DNA of 64,000 nucleotides, taken from assembly GCA_009760855.2 (NCBI GenBank), contig WPIO01000047.1, forward strand, positions 186,001-250,000, in the 5' to 3' direction. Shown piece after piece: positions 22,165 to 32,373 of this stretch (positions within the stretch are counted from its first letter, which is position 1; each line of letters opens with the position of its first letter). The notes below the pieces were generated by a model, which was not told where the DNA came from, made no database searches, and saw only the letters and a program-made list of their open reading frames with translations. Both the position numbers and the translations under genes were made by a program. This DNA comes from Cristatella mucedo. Taxonomy: Eukaryota > Bryozoa > Phylactolaemata > Cristatellidae.

Positions 22165-24530
22165 TACATACAGGGCAATGTTGAATTTGCCAAACGACGT
22201 AACTTACAAAGCATTGACATGGACAAGTTTTTGAAATCTGTTTGTGATGCAGGTCTTCTTGATCTGCATTCAGACTCGACCGGCAGCCTCGATACCCTAA
22301 CTGATGCGATGAACATGACACTCAGGAGTGCTCTTGACAAGCATGCTCCCGTTCGCTCTATCCGTGTTCAAAGTCGTCGAGATTCCTTTCAATTTACAAA
22401 AAAACTCCTTAAGATGTGCCGTGTTAAGCGCAGGCTGGAACGTCGTTTCAAGAAATCGGGGTCTGAGGCAGACCTAGTCAATTTTAAAGACTTCCTTCGA
22501 GTTTACACCCGAAAGCTTAAAAAAGCCAGGGCTTCTTATTTCATTAGAAAGCTGAATTCCTGCCAGTCGGACACTAAACAGATTTATAAGACAGTAAACC
22601 ATTTACTGGCCAATGCTGTGAGGTCTGACTCCCCAGATATTAAGGGCTCAGCCGAAAAGTTTTCAGCCTTCTTTACTGAAAAAATTGTGCACACTCGTGC
22701 CTCCATTAAGCCCGCTCAGACCAAAGCAATCGCTGTTCCTCAACCTGTGACTTTTCTTAAAAGGTTCTCCGATGTTTCTGCCTGTGATGTGGCTGCCTTA
22801 AAAAGGTCTAGCAAAAAGAGCTCATCTCCTGAAGACCCAATACCTTCATCTCTGTGGTCTTCACTTGCAGACCAACTTAGCGCTGCCATAACCGAAATTT
22901 TTAATGCTTCTTTGGGAAAAGGGGTCGCCCCAAGTCCTTCAAATCGGCAATCGTTAGACTTATTCTTAAAAAGCCTGGATTAGACACAGAGGTCCTAGCA
23001 AACTAACGTCCAGTTTCCCTTCTTCCATTCTTATCAAAGATTCTTGAAAAAATTGTTGCTAAGCAGCTAGTTGAACATATTGAAAACAATGGAATGACAG
23101 AAGCATTTCAATCAGGGTTCAAGAGGCAGCACTCTACTGAAACTGCTCTCCTCCGTGTTAACAATGACATTCTACGTGGCAAAGTTGACTGGAATGTCAT
23201 TGCCCCAGCTCTGCTAGATTTTTCTGCTGCCTTCGACACCATTGATCACGATATTTGGCTTGAACGATTGAGAGCAACGATCGATATGGCAGACGAAGCA
23301 CTGGCGTGGTTTAAATCCTACTTGTCTGATCGTGTTCAATCCGTATCGTGTGGGGGTCAGGTCTCAGACATGAGAAGGGTCACCTGTGGAGTTCCTCAAG
23401 GGTCTGTACTCGGTCCCTTGCTGTTCTCCATGTATACTCAACCACTGGGAAAAGTGATTAAGGCAAATGGAATAGGATATCACTTTTATGCTGACGATAC
23501 TCAGTTGTATTTGTCATTTAAACCGTCGGAATCTGCTGCAGCGACTAAGAAACTGAATACTTGCCTTGCCAATATTCGATCCTGGATGTCGGAAAACTTC
23601 CTGAAATTAAATGACGATAAAACCGAACTGCTGCTCATAGGACACCCTAAGCGTGTGGCTGGATTAAAAGGCTTTGCTGTTCTAATAGGTGATGCTATTG
23701 TGCGACCTTCACCACGTGCTCGTAATCTGGGTGTCGTGTTCGACAGCTGCCTCAATTTCAAAAGCTTCATTCAGAAGACTGCCTCTACAGCTAGCCATCA
23801 CATCCGATCCCTATCCAAGATTAGAAGCTGTCTCCCACACTTGTAAAAAAAATTAACTAGCTCTTTAGTTCTGTCTCGGCTTGATTATTGTAATTCCCTT
23901 TTGGCTGGGCTGCCAAAGAAAGCTATTATGCCACTACAGCGGACTATGAATATGGCTGCAAGGCTGGTCTTCAAGTCCCAGCGGTTTGAGCACGTGTCAC
24001 CTCTGCTGAAAGAGCTAGGATGGTTGCCGGTTGAGCAAAGGATACAGAGCAAAGTTCTTATGCTGACCCACAAGGCCCGCCACGGCTTGGCTCCTTCGTA
24101 CCTAGCTAAACTGCTGCACCAGTTTCAGCCTGTTCGCGCCCTCAGGTCCTGTGTGGACAATAAATTAGCTGTCCCATTCCTCCGCTTAAAGACAGTTGAC
24201 GACAGAAGCTTTAGCTCTGCAGGTTCTAGACTGTGGAACTCGCTTCCACAATTCTTGCACAACGACATCTACTCTCCAACTGCCGACTATGGCACATCTT
24301 TTTCAGCGGTCCTGAGCTGCTACTTCTATGCTACTCACTACCTCAACTGCTTTCCTGACTGCTATGCTTCCCACTTTCTCTTTGTTGCGTGAGACGAAGT
24401 CTGTTGGCTACCGAATGCATACCGAAAGCCACTTAGGCTGTGAGTTCGCTATACAAAACTCTCATGCGTAACACCCTCATGGTCTTTATGGCTTTGTGGA
24501 GTTACTTACGGAGATACATTACATTACATT
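22165..24530 (+). mobile_element. LINE family B, best copy (ORF2 linker to tail)
   Basis: This copy lacks the endonuclease domain. It starts in the linker (NVEFAKRRNLQSIDMDKF), keeps the full reverse transcriptase region and C-terminal domain, and ends with the 3' UTR and an ACATTACATT tail. Visible lesions are one frameshift near 22,930, a TAA at about 23,005 and a TAA at 23,844-23,846. Family B differs from family A in protein sequence, 3' UTR and tail unit, and is the source of the short B fragments elsewhere in the window. Confidence 0.92.
22171..24392 (+). pseudogene. LINE B ORF2 (reverse transcriptase), broken
   Basis: This would be the polymerase that copies LINE RNA at a nicked target. 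In the block from 23,094 the palm motifs are SAAFDTIDH (residues 44-52), [10 protein letters not shown] (99-108) and YADD (132-135). The aspartates needed for catalysis are all present. The linker (22,171-22,983) has the NHLLANA...EKFSAFFTEKI stretch typical of CR1/L2-type ORF2. The frame shifts near 22,930. A stop falls in ANYRP (about 23,005) and another just before the KKLTSSLVLSRLDYCNSLL segment (23,844). The C-terminal LARLVFKSQRFEHVSPLLKE-type domain is open to 24,392. There is no endonuclease domain, so this copy is dead. Confidence 0.9.
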
Positions 24531-25353
24531 GCTTCAGTCACTCTGCCTGTCAGTCTCAGCTTACTGAATACATATTTTCTTGCAATCTATAGAGTTTCCC
24601 TCGATACCTCTGCCTCGACCTGTCTGTCTGTCTTTGTAACCCCTCTGACGGGCCTCTTAACAAAGACACGCGGTCTTGAATGAAATACAATGAAAAAAGC
24701 GGTGTGTCTAGATCTAGAAAAGTGGCGACATTTGTGGTAGAAATGGGTCCTTCGATACGAGATGCAAGCTTTAACCCACCAACTGCTGGGCTGGATCAGT
24801 GAGAAAGGGAAGGCTTGTGTGGCAAGGCAAACAAAAGTAGGCATGGAGTCAAATCTCAAATGCATCCACTTTTCATCAACCTGACAGAGCCACGGAAAAA
24901 ATAACCACAATGTGTCAACCACTCTACATACTTCAAGCAACCGAAGTGGTAATAAAAAAAAGTTCAAACAGAATGAAAACCACTCTAAGCAGAAACTGAC
25001 AGGCAGGCAGCAGTTGCCAAAAGTAATGATGCAAGCATCAAGGAAACCCAAAACAAAATTAGCTTGTGCATGCTCACTTGCTGTGCCTGCTATTGGTGAA
25101 GGCGTCCAGTATGAGGCATGCAATAACAATCGATCAAAAGTAAAGCAAACACCCAAAAGTGACTGGGTGAACAGCTCATGTGCTACAATCCCTCTGCATG
25201 CCTGTCGAAAACCATATAACGAAGCAAAACATGGAAAAGGATGAACAACTCATGCAGACTTACCTTTTTATGTGCCACGGCAGCTAGGAAAATTCAGCAA
25301 ATTGCGACAATAAATAAATTGCACATTGCGATCCGCAGCACACTAACGGTATT
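24531..25353. other. Gene-free stretch
   Basis: Leftward 24,587-25,156 is open for 189 codons and rightward 24,912-25,244 for 110, but neither has a domain, a repeated partner or composition typical of coding sequence. Because the two frames overlap antisense, at most one could be real. I see no evidence for either. Confidence 0.4.
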
Positions 25354-26345
25354 ACTCTGGTGCAGACCATATCAATGCAGGCTTTCAATTGTATGCAGAA
25401 GAAACATAGTCGTACCTCAGCTTTGATCCTTCCTGCCTTCTAGCACGGCACACTGTCTTAAATCCCTTGCAACATGTACTGCTAACATTTACAGTTGGAT
25501 GGCAGAAAATCTCTCTCAAATTGAATAACTGCAAACAACCTAATAGTCACACGGAACTTGAGCGTTACTCAGAAATCAGAAAATATTAACCTAAAAATAG
25601 GCTAGGTCACGATTTCTCCTATAACAACCAGTATATATCTCCTGTAGCATCAGCACACAGTTCGAGATTAGCATTCCATAGTAAAACTTTCACTAGACAA
25701 TCACATCAGCTCCCGAGTCAAGTCTGCTTTCACTAAACTATCTACCATATTAATAATCTGAGCCTGCTTTAACAGACAAAACGGTCCGTGCACTTGTAAC
25801 ATCCCAACTAGACTTATGCAACTAATTACGTGAAATTCTTCTTGCCTGTGCTACAAAACGCTTACAGTGCTGCAGCTAGGCATGTCTGTCGCAAACATCC
25901 CAAAATGCTATATTCCATAATCTCTCACCTGTTTCCATTAAGCAGCATGACGTATTCAATGTTCGGTCACTCACTTTTAGATAACCTCATTTTCTAGCTC
26001 TAGCCTACACGTCGGAAATATCAATCAGTTTTCGTATAGTGCAACTAGTTCTTCTGACTGAAGTCCTTTCGCTGTGCTGCAGACCAACCTGTAATCCTTT
26101 GTAGACCTAGCCTTGAGTGTGCATGCCCCTTAGGCCACGAATCTCCAGCCCGACTGACGTCATGAAATCCTTTTAACAAGAGCTAACTCAGTAGAAGCTT
26201 ACGAAATAATTGTTCCTCACAGCATTTTCGCTGCCCTACTGAATTTTGTGTGGGCTTGGGCACTCAGCCACTGTGCAAGTGATCCACAACCAATCGACAT
26301 GCTTCATTTCCAGCATCAATAAAGTGCCTAGAAATAGATTTAGAC
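25354..26345 (+). mobile_element. LINE family A, old copy (YADD region to 3' hairpin)
   Basis: Starts near GCAGGCTTTCAATTGTATGC (the FHFYADD region, now degenerate), continues with CFDPS-like and GWMAENL-like stretches. It ends with AAAGTGCCTAGAAATAGATT, after which the tail is lost. Many indels, clearly ancient. Confidence 0.65.
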
Positions 26346-27010
26346 GTTTTCAAGCAGGATACGATTGTAATATTTCCACAATAAAACTGCCCGTGTGCGG
26401 TAGCACAGCAAACACGCCACAAAGTGAGAGTAATCCCGTTTGCACTGCGTTTATTCTATCTAAATATTTCAATAACAGTATCACCAAAAAGCTATGCTAT
26501 CAAACACAATGGCCAATCAAATCGGAGAGCATACTGATAATCAGAGAACGCTGGTTGAGTTAATTTAACAAGTGATGAAATCGCATTAAAGCTGTGCATC
26601 AAACGGCTCGAAATCTTGTTTCGAGTCGTGAAGAGGGAGCTTCTACAGTCTCAGAAAAATAAGGCATGCTCCGGAATTTCTCTTCCTGGTGGATACTTTT
26701 ATCCGCAACGGGCATCATTCAGATGGCGATATTTTGGTCACGGCGTCCATTTGCCATAAATGGGCCATACGGTTGTCATCTTATCATTGAACCAAGTGAA
26801 TCATCGTTAGCAAATTCATTTACCGCTGTCATACCTATATTCTTACCAAGTTATTAATGCATGACCAGGATCCGATTGCATTTTAGCGAACTCTGGCAGA
26901 ATTCGTCAGATTCTGCCAATACTGCATAAGCAAATCCAGGTAAAACATTCCAACCACTAAATATCTATTGAAGGGAGAGAGAGAGAGGGGAGAGAGAGAG
27001 AGAGATAGAG

Positions 27011-27070
<60 letters not shown>

Positions 27071-27857
27071 GTGAGAGAGGGAGCATGCAGACACGATTCG
27101 AACTAGCGTTTCTACCACCATAATAACGGTACACGATAAGTTGTAACAGATGCTGCAACCACCAACCTGATTAAATAGGTGCAAGCCATTTCAGTTGTAG
27201 AAGCTTCTTAATGTTAGGCTTATATGGTGGCGAAACTCAAAAAATCCACACTGGGTTTTTCCAAGCCATTCAGTTTCTCTATGGGCTTGGTGTGGGCGTA
27301 GCATTGCCACCATGTTACCCCGCCCTAGCCTGACAGGGCTGGAGTGCATAACGTCACTGCGGCCGGGAGCTTATTGCTGATTTGGTGGAGGCATGAGTGA
27401 ATGGCCATCTCTTTTCCCGCCGGTCTCTCGTGCAGCTCCCGCAGTCGTGAGTGGACGTGTGGTCCGTCTCCGGCTCGCGGACGTGTACCGCTCGCGAAGA
27501 GTATTGCGAATTCGATTACATCTCGTAGAGAGGTCGGTGACTCTTTTTGCTATCGGTGCTGGCTGCATCACAACACTGCTCGTTAACCTTCGGGGCGCGA
27601 AGTTGAAGACCACCCCTACAGTTGCATGCGGCTACGTTGTTCCTGCCCAGGCAAGTTATGTCTGGACAGCTGTACGATGGTACTGTCTTTGTAAGTGAAT
27701 ATTGCGCATGTGAACTGTTGTTACAGCAGGAATATATAAAGGTAAACGCGAACATTTCCCAGCCCCTAGCCAAAATTGTAACAGCGAGGCTAAGCCGGGT
27801 TCACCCCGCTGGGAGGACAACTGGCCGTAACGATTAGGATATAAAAATATATAAAAT
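26346..27857. other. Gene-free stretch with (GA)n and a GC-rich island
   Basis: 26,974-27,082 is a (GA)n-rich tract with G-run interruptions. 27,290-27,840 is clearly richer in G+C and CpG than its neighbours and is open in several frames for 60-101 codons on both strands. I find no paired long terminal repeats, domain or splice pattern in it. A promoter-type CpG island or a solo LTR are possible readings. Confidence 0.4.
26974..27082. repeat. (GA)n microsatellite, imperfect
   Basis: GA dinucleotides broken by GGGG and ATAGAG; the purest run is about 27,016-27,065. Confidence 0.95.
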
Positions 27858-27991
27858 ATAATTCATTTGTATAGCGCCCCAAGAGAACTAAATCTCTATT
27901 CAGGCGCTTCACATATGCCTCTGGGCTCGAGCCCACGACCTCAGCCGGACCTTAATCGGGGCGAGCACCTTAACCGCTGGACACACCCAGG
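27858..27991 (-). mobile_element. SINE-2, complete
   Basis: Read leftward: an A-box region GTGTCCAGCGGTTAAGGTGC, a B box GGTCGTGGGCTCGAGCCC, then AGAGGCATATGTGAAGCGCC. The LINE-A-like tail AATAGAGATTTAGTTCTCTT and GGGGCGCTATACAAATGAAT follows. Sister copies are at 16.7, 51.76, 52.14, 53.02, 60.13 and 61.02 kb. Confidence 0.85.
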
Positions 27992-28342
27992 ATACCTTTT
28001 TGCCAGCTGTCTTCATTTAATGTATGTCTGCAACTCCGCAAAGACCAAGTAAGCACTACGTACGACAGTTTTGTATAGCTCACTCAATGTCTAAGGGGCC
28101 TTCGATGCGCGTAATTTTGCATCACCAGTGAGTGGCCGCATAGCCGGATGTACCGCAGGTTTGTGAAATCCTCTAGTCAGCCGCGTCATCTAAGCAGCCA
28201 CGAAGCCGGGGGTGGCAGGAGTGGCGGCTGCCACCCTCTAGCCTGATGGGCGGGAGCTGAGTCTGGTACCCTGTCGGATCGCCGCGCTTGGGCGGCAACT
28301 AGCATATTATTACCTGGCCAGGCTGCATAACGTTACCAGGTG

Positions 28343-28379
28343 CTGGGGGAGCGCCCCAGATCCCCTTTACAGAAAGGGG
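28343..28379. other. Two tandem perfect hairpins
   Basis: CTGGGG (28,343-28,348) pairs with CCCCAG (28,354-28,359), and two bases later CCCCTTT (28,362-28,368) pairs with AAAGGGG (28,373-28,379) over a four-base loop. They lie in a GC-rich patch at the edge of an AT-rich island. The function is unknown. Confidence 0.6.
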
Positions 28380-28696
28380 CTTCCCTGACATGTCTGCTGG
28401 AACCAGTGCTAGACAAAAAGCAACACCAGCTTCTCTTGCGGTAACTACAGTGACATCTAACATGCTATATCAACTGCACCCGCTGCAACGACTTATACTG
28501 TTGTAACCAACCAAAAACAATAAAGCAATAATATGCAAATGATTTCCGTTGAAACTAGGTGCATTGATGGTCATAGTGAGGTTCGCGGTCAACAATATTC
28601 AAATTTCAAGATTTGCACGTTTCCAATGGGTCAAACTGAAGACATCTGGAGTTTACTACTAATTTCTTTAAGGACTTGTTCTAGAATAGAAAGCTC

Positions 28697-28914
28697 TAAG
28701 AATCCATCATCCTGATCAAGAGATTTCATGCAACTTTTGTTGTCCCTGAGTTTCTCAAGGACTTCAAAATAAATACCATAACCAATTTAAAGTTAGAAGC
28801 ACACTCTAAAATGATTGAAACGACCAAAAGAACTAAAAAGACATTAGACTCTGCACAGATTTTTAGCTGCATTGAACCAACAGAATTTTTAAAGGAAAGC
28901 ATAGACGAAAATTG
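28697..28914 (+). other. 72-codon open frame in AT-rich island, no start
   Basis: It is open from the stop before GAATCC (28,697) to TGA near 28,914, with no ATG until the middle. Its composition (Lys, Glu, Phe, Ile, Thr) looks protein-like, for example FVVPEFLKDFKIN and EPTEFLKESIDEN. A 60-codon frame at 28,533-28,715 precedes it in another frame, so the two may be one decayed gene split by a frameshift. I do not recognise the family, and AT-rich chance is a fair alternative. Confidence 0.25.
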
Positions 28915-29201
28915 AGTTTTTAACTGAATTTAAATTTGAAAATACAACTCTTGTTACCAATTCCATGCATATGAAATCGAGATAATGTGGTGCTATAAAT
29001 CCTCGCGGATAGCTAAAATTGGGGTAGCTATTTTTGAATTTAATAATAACTAATAATAATAACTCTTAAAAATAAAGATCGTTGTAAATAATAATTGGTT
29101 ATAAAATTACTTGAAATCAACCTGTTATTATCCTCTATCACAGAAGATGTAATAGATAGTAAATTTGATGGAGTAAATCCCGGACAATAAAATGTATTAT
29201 A

Positions 29202-29315
29202 CTAGTTTTTAACTATCACTTCTTTATCGTCTTGTATCTTAATTCTAACTAACGCTATCATTATTTCTAATGGCATCTCTGTTTTATATACATTCGTATT
29301 TTCGAAGTAAGCCAT
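29202..29315 (-). CDS. Possible 37-residue small protein in AT-rich island
   Basis: A clean ATG-to-TAG frame, MAYFENTNVYKTEMP... to ...DDKEVIVKN. It lies on the same strand as, and 120 bases beyond the end of, the tail-fibre-like frame. It has no signal peptide, membrane segment or known motif. The surrounding DNA is about three-quarters A+T, where frames this short arise by chance. The only support is the protein-like composition and the shared orientation with its two neighbours. Confidence 0.22.
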   Translation of the reverse strand: MAYFENTNVYKTEMPLEIMIALVRIKIQDDKEVIVKN

Positions 29316-29437
29316 TTCACTTTTTTATTTTTAACAACGTAAGTAATTGTTTCGCTAACATTATAAATGTAACCATTCGCAGCTTTTTATAGATATTTCA
29401 TTTTCAACGTTATCTTTGAGTGAATTGGTTTATTTAT

Positions 29438-29914
29438 TTATGCATCAATTAACCTAGACACAGAATTGTTATGAGTTTTTCCTACATTGAGTGCTCTTGG
29501 CACACTAAGGTTGCCACACATTGATAAAGGTATTATATTTCTAACATTAATTAATGAGCGAGTCTTTCTTAAAAAGTTCTTAAAAGCATTATCGATTGAA
29601 TAAAAACCTTGTTTAAGACCGTTTCCTTTCATCACTATTAGTAATGATTTTAAGTTACATATAATCGTCTCTTGATCTCCTGCTCCAACTTTGCCATCAA
29701 ACTATTTTATGGTGGCTATGTTATTTTTATTAATCGCACCTAATAACCTAACATATGTTTTAGAGTTGGATGATAAATCTCCTCTTACTACTTCATCCAA
29801 ATCATTCCTAAGATTGTTATTATCGAAAAACGTTTTACTAACTGATTCTAATTCATTTATAGTATTTACAAGATTTATTATTTTGTTTGAATTAAGATTT
29901 ACCGTTCCTTTCAT
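29438..29914 (-). pseudogene. Tail-fibre-like N-terminal motif protein, one in-frame stop
   Basis: A leftward frame of about 158 codons, broken only by a TAG at 29,702-29,704; both halves (29,702-29,914 and 29,438-29,635) are in the same frame. Residues 6-15 read NLNSNKIINL, followed about 15 residues later by SKTFFD. This pattern (N-x-N-K-I-x-N-L ... K-x-[YF]-x-D) is familiar from the N-termini of phage tail-fibre-type and related virus-like attachment proteins. The rest is Asn/Lys/Leu-rich. It follows another leftward frame after a 95-base gap, a virus-like compactness. I infer a decayed viral or large-transposon gene. A chance match in AT-rich DNA is possible. Confidence 0.35.
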
Positions 29915-30009
29915 ATCTAAATACTTTCTTGTTGACCTTTATCTTATTGCTTTATAAACACTCACTTATTTGAATATCGAATAACCCCGGCTTTACTTTG
30001 AAAAATGCG

Positions 30010-30288
30010 CTAGGTACCAGTTTTTTTATTTGCATTTAATGTATAACCACCAGATAGTTGCCCTTCTAATCCTGGTCCTGTCATTGGTGGAGGCATAACT
30101 ACTTTAGTCTCAACACCGGGAATAACAAATGTTGCCCCAACTACAAGTATTACTCTAGGAATTACAGCATTCCCTAAGTTAGCATACCATCTTCCCGTGC
30201 TTGTCATTCGCAAGGTGATCCTTCGTCTATTGACTACAGAGGTTTCGCGCTTCCATCTACCCTTCCAGGTATAATCAGTCATCACCAT
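30010..30288 (-). CDS. 92-codon leftward ORF upstream of tail-fibre-like ORF
   Basis: ATG at 30,288, TAG ending at 30,010. It begins MVMTDYTWKGRWKRET, has a basic region, a hydrophobic stretch (about residues 43-57, VIPRVILVVGATFVIP) and a Pro/Gly-rich end (VVMPPPMTGPGLEGQLSGGY). The hydrophobic stretch could be a membrane segment. It is the first of three same-strand frames in the AT-rich island. Its first 12 codons overlap a short block also present near 42.33 and 50.31 kb, so the start may not be genuine. Product unknown. Confidence 0.3.
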   Translation of the reverse strand: MVMTDYTWKGRWKRETSVVNRRRITLRMTSTGRWYANLGNAVIPRVILVVGATFVIPGVETKVVMPPPMTGPGLEGQLSGGYTLNANKKTGT

Positions 30289-31560
30289 CTTTCATGTTAG
30301 GACCGGCTTTGGGGAAAAAAAGATATGCGAGCAGCATCATAGGACAGCCGACTAGGGGTTTGCTACGATACGCCTTCCACACTTATGGAAAAGCCAATCT
30401 GTTACTGCCGGCATCGCAGATTGCTTAGTTATTATTGCGTTTGTCAGCCCTGAAATAAGGCTCCATCTTTAGGTTTATCACTCACTATACCAATGGATAT
30501 GTAAAAGTTACAAGATGTTTTACTGTCAGCCGCGTTTAATTAACGTTCACCAGTGAGGTTCGTAAAACAGAATCAATAAAATTATGCTATACTAAGCTCC
30601 TTATTTATCAGCAGCAATCGAAAGGTTGCCATTTTCCTCGTTAAGGGCTCAAGAAGAGTCGGTGCTGCGAACTCAAGACGACCTAACTGCTGAAAAAGCC
30701 GATTTTTGATCTTCAAAGTGATTGACCGTGGTCTCTGGACGGCTTTTAGTGACGTAGTTTGTTGGAACTAAAATCTTTGCTTCCGTTGGCTGTATGCCGT
30801 AGGTTGTCTTTGCTTGCTTTAAGTGTTGGCCTTCATCCGATGAATTAGAATGGTCTTGAGAAGTCTATGTTTTGCAAATATGGGCGTTATATAGTGTTTT
30901 CGTAAATGCGGCGATGACTGATTCGCTGTTATGATGTTTCTATTTCCTGCATTTCTTAGAGTACTGGCGGCTACAACATATATAAGCACATGCAATCGTG
31001 AATCGATAGGAGAGCTGAACACAGCCAAACCCAACGCAGCTCAAATCTGAAATCGGGAAGCTTCTCGTATAGCATTGGTGCTGTATCTCGTTTTTGTTGT
31101 TTTGATTCATGTCATGTGAGCTGCACTTGCATTTTTGACCATCCGATTTATCTAAAATACAGTTTCAATAGTTTTGCTGACTCAATTCCTAAAAAAGGGT
31201 AGCAATAAGGGTTCTATTAAAATGAATTGTATTAGTTTTTTTAAATCCTTTCTTTAAACGTTGAAAAACTATTAACTAGAGAAATTAACTTTTTAATTTC
31301 TTCGTAGTAGGGTCTGGCTGAGTGTTTTAGCCGTGATGGCACAGAATCTAAGGCGGTTGCTTTCATGACATCGATCCCGAGGTCGTGGGTTCGATTTCTG
31401 TGGTGGGCGATTGTGACAGCCGTAAAGGCTCTTCTGGTGCTATGCAAAAAGAGGCTATTTAATCAGCTAGCTAATTTATTTATTTAGCATAACTCTCATT
31501 AACGGTCCATGTAAGAACGAATCGCCAGCTATTAAAACAAAACTTTAGATATGTGCTCGG
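30250..31560. repeat. Segmental duplication block V, copy 1
   Basis: Collinear and same-orientation with 61,885-62,790 (best match) and, more weakly, with 42,330-43,460 and 50,300-51,640. Landmarks against the 61.9-kb copy: TTTAATTAACGTTCACC/TTTAATTAACGTCCACC, ACGACCTAACTGCT, ATGCGGCGATG, and GTATTAGTTTTTTTAAATCC/GGTGTTTTTTTTAATCC. Leads directly into the peptide gene at 31.75 kb. It contains a SINE-1 at 31,320-31,471 that the 61.9-kb copy lacks. Confidence 0.85.
31320..31471 (+). mobile_element. SINE-1 inserted in block V copy 1
   Basis: Head TTAGCCGTGATGGCACAG, B box GGGTTCGATTTC at 31,386-31,397, body GTGACAGCCGTAAAGGCTCT and end AGAGGCTATTTAATCAGCTAG. In the paralogous block at 62,697-62,715 the same flanks are joined (GTCTAGCTAAATAAGTTAGC), so that copy is an empty site. 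Confidence 0.88.
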
Positions 31561-31749
31561 TTAATACTACCAGGTAAGTTTATTAACCGGCCGTTAACCT
31601 TCCAATAGCTCGAACTTCCTTTTTAATTCGTCAGTCGCACAATACTACTTTTTTCTCTCAGAAAGTCGGTGTTAACAGTGAGCACTCTGTAGAGTATCGC
31701 CAATTTTTTGCCGTGATAATACCGTCCATCTTTATTCATTATATAAGTT

Positions 31750-32308
31750 ATGAATTACTCACAGACTCGAAGATTCGAAGATTTGTTGTCTTATATCTGG
31801 GCTTTTCGTTTTAGAATCCTGAAGCTAGCAGCAGCAGCAGTGTTTGTGTCCCTTCTGTGTGGAGCTTTGGCAGCGGAAATAAGTTAGGTATGAAAAAACA
31901 GCTGAATATATTATCCATGTATAATATATGAGAACGGTTGGTTTAGACAATATAATAACGATACACATTGAATAATATTTTTACAGGAATCGAGACAAGA
32001 TGTCCAGGTCAGCAATGAAGCTCTTGAAGAACAAAGTCAAGCCTTTCAAAGTAAATCTTTCGCAATCAATATTGACTCGATTATTCTTGCCCACAGCTCG
32101 CACTGAGTCGACTAAAAACCAATCACTCAATATTGCAGAGTATCAAGAGTCCAAGCTATTCTTCCTTGATGCCCTCGCTTCACTAGCGGCTCCTTTGATT
32201 GAAGCAGCTGTACGAGGTGGTGCAACAATTGTGCAAGGAGCAGCTCAATTGGTTGGCGGAGCAGCTCATGGTGTTGATAATGTAGCATATAATGTTGCAC
32301 GTGGTTGA
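31750..32308 (+). CDS. Three-exon gene for a small secreted peptide precursor, copy 1
   Basis: Proposed exons: 31,750-31,887, 31,987-32,050 and 32,139-32,308, with introns of 99 and 88 bp, all GT..AG. Exon 1 holds a hydrophobic signal-peptide-like core (KLAAAAVFVSLLCGALAAE). Exon 2 is acidic (SRQDVQVSNEALEEQ). Exon 3 encodes a Gly/Ala-rich amphipathic segment (GGATIVQGAAQLVGGAA) ending NVARG and TGA; the final Gly could serve as an amide donor. Intron 2 is phase 1 and its junction keeps the frame. The same layout is at 49.3-49.9 kb. As modelled, the last codon of exon 1 is TAG (31,885-31,887), where the other copy has TGG, so this copy may be dead or use another donor. The dibasic Lys-Arg of copy 2 before the third-exon peptide is Lys-Leu here. 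The start codon is uncertain because a TTTTAG acceptor-like site at 31,810-31,815 may mark an earlier intron. A defence or pore-forming peptide is a guess from architecture. Confidence 0.6.
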
Positions 32309-32367
32309 TAACTGCGGATCCATACTGCATGATGACGGGATATATGCCACCGTCTGAGAATGTTTAA

Positions 32368-32373
32368 AATAAA
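32368..32373 (+). promoter_or_regulatory. Poly(A) signal of peptide gene copy 1
   Basis: AATAAA followed by ACCTTGAGT, 60 bases after the stop codon. The identical AATAAAACCTTGAG string lies at the same place in the 3' UTR of copy 2, and the 3' UTRs share GATGACGG.AT.TATGCC. Confidence 0.75.

Noticed and set aside
24587-25156. 189-codon leftward frame
   Set aside because: No motif, no partner sequence, atypical Phe/Cys/Leu content, and an overlapping antisense frame of 110 codons.
27087-27165. tRNA-like sequence next to the (GA)n tract
   Set aside because: Only a B-box-like GTTCGAATC is present; no acceptable A box or stem.
27290-27840. Solo LTR or first exon in the GC-rich island
   Set aside because: No matching second LTR, no clear TG..CA ends with a target duplication, and no splice-linked frame.
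32000-32138. Reading the peptide gene as one unspliced 102-codon frame starting MSRSAMKLLK
   Set aside because: That upstream frame is closed in the other copy, whereas the spliced frame is open in both and its splice sites are conserved.
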